From positions 1 through 7,739 of the forward strand of contig JADGCR010000104.1 in the NCBI GenBank assembly GCA_015228895.1: 7,739 nt of DNA, given 5' to 3'. Below are positions 1-5,104 of the stretch, piece by piece (within the stretch, counting starts at the first letter, position 1; each line of letters begins with the position of its first letter). The DNA is from Magnetococcales bacterium. GTDB lineage: Bacteria > Pseudomonadota > Magnetococcia > Magnetococcales > Magnetaquicoccaceae. The notes under the pieces are model-generated. The model was not told the DNA's origin. It saw only the letters and a list, made by a program, of their open reading frames with translations, and made no database searches. The position numbers were made by a program, and so were the translations under genes.

Positions 1-87
1 CCATAATGGACCCAGCGGGGTTGCGATTGCGGCCATGGAGGAATGGTTCCCGGAAAGGCACCGCCTGCGGCGGGCTGTTGGGCGCTT

Positions 88-115
88 AAGCGGATTGCTG
101 GCGCAATCCGCTTTT
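88..115 (+). terminator. candidate rho-independent terminator, plus strand
   Basis: An 11-bp perfect stem (88-98 with 103-113, loop TGGC) is followed on the plus strand by a short T run. It would end a plus-strand gene entering from the left; a candidate frame stops at 87-89. The T tract is only four bases and is followed by GTAAAA, so termination may be moderate. The right arm also overlaps a second inverted repeat, CGCTTTT-GT-AAAAGCG at 109-124, so the two hairpins exclude each other. Confidence 0.5.
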
Positions 116-148
116 GTAAAAGCGCGCCAAAATCAAAGACAAATTCGC

Positions 149-189
149 GGGGCGCTGCCCCGCCCCCGCCAGGGAGGTAACCTCCCTGG
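149..189. repeat. double palindrome, probable dispersed intergenic repeat
   Basis: Two hairpins lie side by side: GGGGC-GCT-GCCCC at 149-161, and a perfect 9-bp stem CCAGGGAGG-TAA-CCTCCCTGG at 169-189. The spacer between them is C-rich. The layout resembles short palindromic intergenic elements I remember as common in alphaproteobacterial and magnetococcal genomes. Only one copy lies in this window, so its dispersed nature is an inference. Confidence 0.5.
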
Positions 190-279
190 ACCCGTAATGG
201 TTTGCGTCGGAGATAATAATTATTGCATTCTTGATCTGAATTGGAACAACCCCAGTTTGCAATCGACGGAGGAACAAAG

Positions 280-420
280 CGGCAAGGCGTGAGCGACGAG
301 ACAGTACAAACCAGTTCGGCGAGGCGTGAGCGACGCAGCCAACGCGGTTACTCCTGTGAATGCGAATTGGTAGACATCCCTGGATCGTGAGCAACGCTGC
401 AACACTGTTGCTCCTGTGAA
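280..420. repeat. cluster of short degenerate direct repeats
   Basis: A 19-base unit beginning CGGCAAGGCGTGAG occurs at 280-298 and again, with one mismatch, at 317-335. A third, more diverged core (CGTGAGCAACG) lies at 386-396. The second and third copies both end in CTCCTGTGAA (351-360 and 411-420), which makes an imperfect repeat with a period near 60 bases. Spacing between cores is irregular (37, then 61), and the units are not CRISPR-like. The origin is unknown. It may be a decayed tandem duplication in the spacer beyond the dsr operon. Confidence 0.55.
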
Positions 421-449
421 GTGGAACTCGCCGCGAGAGTTCCAGGCAG

Positions 450-485
450 AAAAAACCGCCGTTTCCCAGAGGAGGGAAACGGCGG
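450..485 (-). terminator. rho-independent terminator after dsrL
   Basis: Read on the minus strand, a perfect 12-bp GC-rich stem (CCGCCGTTTCCC with its complement, arms 474-485 and 456-467, six-base loop) is followed directly by six T residues (455-450). It starts 34 bases after the dsrL stop codon. This is a textbook intrinsic terminator and marks the 3' end of the dsr transcript, so the operon does not continue into other dsr genes on this side. Confidence 0.9.
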
Positions 486-519
486 CGGGACTGCGGTGAA
501 ACGAAATGCCGGAGCTTTG

Positions 520-2403
520 TTACAGACCCATGCCCATCTGGATGTATCCGCACGGACAGGCCAGGTGACAAACATGGCAGCCGTTGCAACGGGTGTAGTC
601 GGTGAACATCACCTTGCCCTTGGGATTCTTCATATCCTTGTGGATCGCCTCCCGGGGACAGAAGATCCGGCACTGGTCACAGGCGAAACAGAGACCGCAG
701 CTCATGCACCGCTTCGACTCGGCCAGAGCCTGGGCGGTGGTGATGGTCTGGGTGGTCTCCTTGAAACCCTTGATCGCCTCCTCCACGGCGAGGGACTGCT
801 CCTCGTTGCGGGGGGCCGACTTGTAGAAGTTCATGCGCATCTGATCGGTCTTGATGGGCTTGCCCTTGTGCGGCAATTGATACGGCGTGCCCTTGAGAAA
901 ACCGTCGATGGCGCGGGCCGCAACCCGGCCATGACCCACCGAACGGGTGGAGATGCCCAGCCCCAGCACGTCACCCCCGGCGAACACCTGGGGATCGCTG
1001 GTCTGATGGATATTGTTGGCCGCCATCCATCCCCACTTGTTGGCGAAGGCCTCCATGCCATCCTCCAGTTCGGGAACCTGACCGATACCCATGATCAGGG
1101 TATCGCAGGGGACCGAATACTCGGAACCGGCGATCGGCACCGGGCTGCGCCGACCGGAGGCGTCCGGCTTGCCCAACTCCATGCGGATGCACTTCACCGC
1201 CACCACCCGACCCCCCTGGGTCTCCAGACCGACCGGCGTGGAAAGCAGTTGGAATTCGATTCCCTCGTGCTCGGCCTCCACCACATCCTTGGCGATGGCC
1301 GGCATCTCGTCCTTGGTGCGCCGATAGAGCAGGGTCACCTTGGAGTACTTGGAAACCCGCCGCACGATGCGGGCGGAATCCACGGCGGTCTTCTCGGTGG
1401 AAATGGCGTTTTCCTCTTCCCGGGCCGCGGCGTCCAGGGCGACTCTGGCTTTGTCGTAAGCTTCCTCGTCGCCGTCCACTTCCGCCTGGTCCATGTCGGC
1501 CTGCAGACGCAGGGAGACGCGCGCCGCGTCCATGGCGCTGTCACCACCACCCACCACCACCACCTGGGAACCGATCTCCACCTTGGCGCCGGTGTTGACC
1601 CGGTTCAGGAAACTGGCCGCCGTGAAGACATTGGCCGAATTCTCCCCTTCCAGGTTCATGACGCTGCCCTTGTGGGCTCCAATGGCGATGTAGATGGCGT
1701 CATATTTCTTCTTGAGTTTGCTGAAAGGCACATCCTTGCCCACGCGGGTGTTGCATTTCAGTTTCACTCCCAGATCGAGAATGTTCTGAATCTCCGCGTC
1801 CAGGACGGCGGGCGGCAAACGGTAGTCGGGAATGCCATAACGGAGCATGCCCCCCGCTTTTTCGAACGCCTCGTAAATGGTCACTTCATAACCACGACGC
1901 GCCAATTGATAAGCGCAGGAGAGTCCGGAAGGCCCGGAGCCGATGACGGCCACGGACTGGTGCTTCTTCTCCTTGGTCAGCATGGTGAGCTTCAGCTTGC
2001 GGCTGATGCCGTGATCCCCGACGAACCGTTCCATGTTGTTGATCGCCACCGCCCCGTCCTCCAGGTGCTTGCGATTGCACCCGGTTTCGCAGGGATGGGG
2101 ACAGATCCGGCCATGAATGGCCGGCATGGGGTTGGTGTCGGTGAGCCGATACCACGCCTCGTCCAGGGCATCCTCGACGGACATCTTGACTTTGTCGGCC
2201 TGGGCGAGGGTGGTGAGATAACCACGAATGTCCTCGCTGCTGGGACAGGCATCCCGGCAGGGGGGCAAACGTTGCACGTAAGTCGGGCACTTCCAGCTCG
2301 ACCCGTTGCGGACGACGATCTCTTCCGCAACCCCTTTTTGCAGCATGGGTTCGAGGTCTTCCCGAGTGAAATCTTTGGTCAATATCGTTGTAGGTAAAGA
2401 CAT
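520..2403 (-). CDS. dsrL: DsrL, NAD(P)H:acceptor iron-sulfur flavoprotein of the Dsr system
   Basis: This 627-residue cytoplasmic protein belongs to the glutamate synthase small-subunit (GltD-like) family. In sulfur oxidisers DsrL takes electrons from DsrAB and reduces NAD(P)+. Visible parts in order: an N-terminal double-cluster domain (Cys 39, 49, 53, 101, 105, 109); an FAD-binding GSGPSG at 155-160; a nucleotide-binding GGGDSA at 285-290; the LLYRR strand at 358-362; the FAD-contacting AGGD at 475-478; and a C-terminal ferredoxin domain with two CxxCxxCxxxCP motifs (Cys 572/575/578/582 and 606/609/612/616). The ferredoxin tail separates DsrL from plain GltD. Between GGGDSA and LLYRR lies a charged insertion of about 50 residues that ordinary GltD proteins lack. 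The ATG start has AGGGA nine bases upstream. It follows dsrB by 49 bases and precedes a strong terminator. NADH versus NADPH preference and direction of electron flow cannot be read from the sequence. Confidence 0.92.
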   Translation of the reverse strand: MSLPTTILTKDFTREDLEPMLQKGVAEEIVVRNGSSWKCPTYVQRLPPCRDACPSSEDIRGYLTTLAQADKVKMSVEDALDEAWYRLTDTNPMPAIHGRICPHPCETGCNRKHLEDGAVAINNMERFVGDHGISRKLKLTMLTKEKKHQSVAVIGSGPSGLSCAYQLARRGYEVTIYEAFEKAGGMLRYGIPDYRLPPAVLDAEIQNILDLGVKLKCNTRVGKDVPFSKLKKKYDAIYIAIGAHKGSVMNLEGENSANVFTAASFLNRVNTGAKVEIGSQVVVVGGGDSAMDAARVSLRLQADMDQAEVDGDEEAYDKARVALDAAAREEENAISTEKTAVDSARIVRRVSKYSKVTLLYRRTKDEMPAIAKDVVEAEHEGIEFQLLSTPVGLETQGGRVVAVKCIRMELGKPDASGRRSPVPIAGSEYSVPCDTLIMGIGQVPELEDGMEAFANKWGWMAANNIHQTSDPQVFAGGDVLGLGISTRSVGHGRVAARAIDGFLKGTPYQLPHKGKPIKTDQMRMNFYKSAPRNEEQSLAVEEAIKGFKETTQTITTAQALAESKRCMSCGLCFACDQCRIFCPREAIHKDMKNPKGKVMFTDYTRCNGCHVCHLACPCGYIQMGMGL

Positions 2404-2452
2404 CTGTCAAGTTCCCTCTGGCAGGTTTGTTAGGCGCTTTGACTGTTTGCTG

Positions 2453-3526
2453 TCAGAGGCGGACCATGGCGGACCGATTGAGGTTCGAAAGAGCCTCCGG
2501 GCCGTCGTCGATGTGATACCGGGTGAATGGAAAGCCGGTCTTTTCAAAAAACTTCTGCCAACCGATGCGATCGATCCACTCGCCGATTCTCTCCCAGGGC
2601 TTGCCACCCTCCTTGTAGGCGGCCAGAATCCGTTTGACGGCTTCGGAAATTTCGGGCCAGCGGGGGGGATTGTTGGGCAGACCCCAGACCGCCAGCTTCA
2701 TGAAGCTGGGGGCGCTGCGGGCGTTGGACATTTTACCACCCACCCAGATGGAGAGGGTGTCGGTGTCGGAGTCACGGATCTCCATGCTCGGACACTGACC
2801 GTGACAGGCGCCACAATACATGCATTTCTCCTCGACCACTTCCACGGACTCCACCCCGTTGACCAGAGCGGGACGGATGGCGGCGGCCGGGCAGATGGCC
2901 ACCACTTTGGGCAGTTCGCAGATCTGCATGTTGCCGTGGTTGATGCGCGGGGGATGATGATGCTGCACGATCACCGCGATGTCCCCATGGCTGGCGCAGT
3001 TGATCTGGCAGCAGGAGGAGGAGATGTGCACCCGGTTGGGGAGATTCTCGTTCTTGAATTCGTCGATCAGGTCGTCCATCAGGGCCTTCACGGAACCCGC
3101 GGCGTCGCTGCCCGGCAGGTTGCAGTGCAGCCAGCCCTGGGTATGGGAAATGTTGGAAACCGACGGACCGGTACCACCCAGAGGCCAACCCAGATCCTTC
3201 TCGACGGCCTGGATCAGGGCGTCCAGATCGTTCTTCTCCCCGACCAGAAACTCGATGTTGGAACGGGCGGTGAAACGCAAATGTCCCTGACAATACTTGT
3301 CGGCGATAGCACACACCTTGCGCACGGTGTCGGCGCTCATGGTGCGGGGAGATCCGGCCCGCACCGTGTACAGTTTGTCCCCGCTCTTGGCGGTATGCAC
3401 CAGCACGCCGGGACGCAGACGGTCGTGGGAAACCCATTCGCCGTAGTTCTTGGACATGAGTGGATGCAGGTATTTGGTATAATCCGGCGCGCCCTGATCC
3501 CGGGGGGCCATTGGTTTATCGCTCAT
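2453..3526 (-). CDS. dsrB: dissimilatory sulfite reductase beta subunit, DsrB
   Basis: Beta subunit of the alpha2beta2 siroheme sulfite reductase. In the reverse pathway it oxidises sulfur carried by DsrC to sulfite; in sulfate reducers it runs the other way. Numbered from the chosen start (357 residues), the siroheme [4Fe-4S] ligands are Cys 135, then CC at 172-173 and Cys 177 in the segment SSSCCQINCASHG. This is the classic DsrB pattern that supplies the catalytic site. The inserted ferredoxin domain has Cys 212 and CMYCGACHGQCP (Cys 235, 238, 241, 245). I chose the ATG at 3526 because GAGAGG (3542-3537) lies ten bases before it. An in-frame TTG at 3535 would add three residues but sits only one base from that ribosome site. 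The gene follows dsrA by 37 bases, precedes dsrL and is clearly co-transcribed with both. No key residue is missing. The presence of dsrL and absence of dsrD favour the oxidative type. Confidence 0.95.
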   Translation of the reverse strand: MSDKPMAPRDQGAPDYTKYLHPLMSKNYGEWVSHDRLRPGVLVHTAKSGDKLYTVRAGSPRTMSADTVRKVCAIADKYCQGHLRFTARSNIEFLVGEKNDLDALIQAVEKDLGWPLGGTGPSVSNISHTQGWLHCNLPGSDAAGSVKALMDDLIDEFKNENLPNRVHISSSCCQINCASHGDIAVIVQHHHPPRINHGNMQICELPKVVAICPAAAIRPALVNGVESVEVVEEKCMYCGACHGQCPSMEIRDSDTDTLSIWVGGKMSNARSAPSFMKLAVWGLPNNPPRWPEISEAVKRILAAYKEGGKPWERIGEWIDRIGWQKFFEKTGFPFTRYHIDDGPEALSNLNRSAMVRL

Positions 3527-3550
3527 ATTTCTCAAACCTCTCTTCCGTGT

Positions 3551-3563
3551 ATAAGGGCCTTAT
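3551..3563. repeat. 13-bp palindrome in the dsrA-dsrB gap
   Basis: ATAAGG-G-CCTTAT is a perfect 6-bp inverted repeat around one central base. It starts one base beyond the dsrA stop codon and ends nine bases before the dsrB ribosome site. The centre is too short to fold as a stable hairpin by itself, so it may simply be chance. It could also be a protein or RNase site. Confidence 0.35.
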
Positions 3564-4847
3564 TTATGCGGTCTCGACAGATTCGGCTTCCCGATTCCAG
3601 ACCGGGGGGTCTCTTGTCAGCTCACCATCGAAGCGGGACGGGGCCAGCTCTTCGAATTTGATGTAGGAGGTGGTGCGCGGCTGACGGATCATCCGGGCAT
3701 CCGGTTCGATCCCCACACCCTTCAGGAAGGTACCCATGCCGATACGGGCGATGAACTCACCGATGCGCTCGTGATCCATGCCATTGTCGTTCCAGAACTC
3801 CCACACCCGCTCGACGAACTCGATCAGGTTGTCCAGATCCTCGTCGGTCTCCATTTTCATGAAGGGCACCAGAACCGAACCCATGGTGTCGCCGATCTTC
3901 AGGGTGCGATGTCCGCCGATCAGGATGGTGACGCCCTTGTCCTTGCCGGGCTTGAGGGCGTGATGCATGACGTTGATGCAGTGCATGCAACGGACGCAGT
4001 TCTCGTTGTCCACTTGCAGGGTCTTGCCTTTGACCGACAGGCAACGGGTGGGACAACGGGTCAGCACGTTGTCGATGAGATACTCCAGACCCTTGGTGTC
4101 GATGAACTCCGCCACCTTCTCCTGATCCACCTGCATGGGTCCACGCCAGGTACCCATGATGGGCATGTCGGAACGGACCATGGAGTTGGAGCAGTCGTTG
4201 CCGCATCCCGAAAGCTTGAATTTGAACTTGTAGACGAACTCAGGACGATGCAGATAGTGGATGAAGGTATCGGTCAGATGTTTGGTGACTTTCATCGTGT
4301 CGTAGCAGGCCATCTCGCAACGGGCCTCGCCCACGCAGCATTGCAGGGTGCGCAGGGCCGCGCCGGAACCGCCGATGTCCCATCCGTCGTGCATCAGGTC
4401 TTCCACGCACTGCAACGAACCCTCGTCCGTGAAACCCAGCAACAGGATGTCGCCGCTCATGCCATGAAATTGCAGAATACCCGCCCCGTTGCGCTCGGCG
4501 GTATCCGCCAGATTGCGCAAGGAGTCCGTGGAGTAGACCCAACCCGGAGGCTCGATCACGCGCACCGTGTGAAAATTGGCCAGACCGGGATACTTGTCCG
4601 CCTTTTCGGAAACACGGGCGATGATGCCACCACCATAACCGGGGGCGTTGAGGACCTTGCCAATCCAGTAGTTCCACTTGTTCTCGTACGACTCCTCAAG
4701 CTGATTGAGAAGTTGGGCAACCACCGGCTTCTTTTTCGAATATTCTTTCAGATCAGAGAAAAAACTCGGCCATGGACCGGTTTCCAACTCGTTGAGCATG
4801 GGCGTATGCAACGCCATCTCCTTTGACTTGTCATGTTTGCCACTCAT
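3564..4847 (-). CDS. dsrA: dissimilatory sulfite reductase alpha subunit, DsrA
   Basis: Alpha subunit (427 residues, normal for the family) of cytoplasmic siroheme sulfite reductase, paired with DsrB. The N-terminus carries the recognisable DsrA stretch TPMLNELETGPWPSF (15-29). The siroheme-linked [4Fe-4S] ligands form C-x5-C at 171/177 (CVGEARC) and C-x3-C at 215/219 (CGNDC). The inserted ferredoxin domain supplies Cys 265 (CPTRC) and CVRCMHC (284, 287, 290). These spacings match DsrA as I remember it from Desulfovibrio and Allochromatium, so both metal sites look intact. The ATG start has GAGGAG ten bases upstream. It is the first gene of the dsrA-dsrB-dsrL unit. A 257-base leader with homopolymer runs and two weak hairpin/T-tract units separates it from the kinase gene upstream. 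Oxidative versus reductive type cannot be settled without a tree. The dsrL neighbour favours oxidation. Confidence 0.96.
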   Translation of the reverse strand: MSGKHDKSKEMALHTPMLNELETGPWPSFFSDLKEYSKKKPVVAQLLNQLEESYENKWNYWIGKVLNAPGYGGGIIARVSEKADKYPGLANFHTVRVIEPPGWVYSTDSLRNLADTAERNGAGILQFHGMSGDILLLGFTDEGSLQCVEDLMHDGWDIGGSGAALRTLQCCVGEARCEMACYDTMKVTKHLTDTFIHYLHRPEFVYKFKFKLSGCGNDCSNSMVRSDMPIMGTWRGPMQVDQEKVAEFIDTKGLEYLIDNVLTRCPTRCLSVKGKTLQVDNENCVRCMHCINVMHHALKPGKDKGVTILIGGHRTLKIGDTMGSVLVPFMKMETDEDLDNLIEFVERVWEFWNDNGMDHERIGEFIARIGMGTFLKGVGIEPDARMIRQPRTTSYIKFEELAPSRFDGELTRDPPVWNREAESVETA

Positions 4848-5104
4848 TATTCACACACTCCTCAAAAAAAAACGCCGTGAAGGAAACGGTATCAAGGCCG
4901 ACATGGAAAAAAACGGAGCCCCTCCCCCCCCGCGCGCATGCTTGTGCATGGTTCACGAATGCCTTGCCACGCGCTTGGAAATTCCATTATTTCACCCTTC
5001 GGAATCGACGCAATCTTAACCGCAAGCGCTTCATTAGACAATCAGAAAATTCCCATATTCGAAAATATTTTTTTTTGCCGGAATCCAGGAACTTTCCATG
5101 AGAG
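4848..5104 (-). promoter_or_regulatory. dsrA upstream region with homopolymer runs
   Basis: This 257-base spacer between the kinase stop codon and the dsrA start holds no gene. In the dsrA direction it contains a possible promoter (5013-4986), an inverted repeat CATGC-TTGT-GCATG (4937-4950), a G8-A-G4 run, a weak GGAG-GGG-CTCC hairpin (4925-4915) followed by T7, and a second weak hairpin CCGT/ACGG (4889-4875) followed by T9 just before the dsrA ribosome site. Another nine-base run lies at 5068-5076. No strong terminator follows the kinase gene, so read-through into dsrA is possible. Confidence 0.6.
4986..5013 (-). promoter_or_regulatory. candidate sigma-70-like promoter for dsrABL
   Basis: On the minus strand TTGCGT (5013-5008), a 16-base spacer and AATAAT (4991-4986, five of six matches to TATAAT) form a fair promoter. 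It would give a leader of about 130 bases before dsrA. The -35 box is weak, so an activator would be expected. This is inferred from pattern only. Confidence 0.3.

Larger units (their letters stand above)
1..449. other. non-coding or gene-edge region with hairpins and short repeats
   Basis: No complete gene is convincing here. The first 90 bases may be the end of a plus-strand gene that enters from the left. The best placed candidate frame ends with TAA at 87-89, right at the foot of a hairpin terminator (88-115), and its last residues read GTACGGLLGA. A second open frame runs on to 292 but crosses the terminator and two palindromes, so its distal part is unlikely to be protein. A third frame stops at 4-6. 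Third-position GC did not separate the two longer frames, and neither peptide is recognisable. To the right come a double palindrome (149-189), an AT-rich patch around 212-225 and a cluster of short direct repeats (280-420). A further inverted repeat, GGAACTC with GAGTTCC, lies at 423-443 next to the dsrL terminator. Confidence 0.6.

Noticed and set aside
35..292. Small plus-strand frame of 85 residues at the left edge
   Set aside because: It crosses an 11-bp terminator hairpin and the double palindrome, and the later part has no protein-like pattern. The first third could belong to an incoming gene, but that cannot be shown.
280..420. Possible CRISPR array
   Set aside because: Only two near-identical 19-base units and one diverged core are present, with unequal spacers of 18 and about 50 bases. 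No cas gene is nearby.
86..673. Minus-strand frame of 195 residues crossing the dsrL end and the spacer
   Set aside because: It overlaps the end of dsrL in another frame, passes through the dsrL terminator and translates the short repeats. It is a chance frame.
421..2397. Long plus-strand open frame of 658 residues opposite dsrL
   Set aside because: It is the antisense shadow of dsrL in GC-rich DNA. It is His- and Gly-rich with no domain, while the minus strand encodes a complete motif-rich protein. It also starts inside the spacer next to the terminator.
2306..3661. Plus-strand open frame of 451 residues opposite dsrB
   Set aside because: It runs across the end of dsrA, all of dsrB and the start of dsrL on the other strand and shows no recognisable domain. 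It is a shadow frame.
3771..4826. Plus-strand open frame of 351 residues opposite dsrA
   Set aside because: It is antisense to a gene with all DsrA cysteine motifs and shows no motif of its own.
5052..5076. Possible terminator after the kinase (T9 run)
   Set aside because: The T run is on the plus strand, so for the minus-strand kinase transcript it is an A run. The adjacent ATATT-CGAA-AATAT stem is weak and AT-only, and I know of no plus-strand gene ending there.
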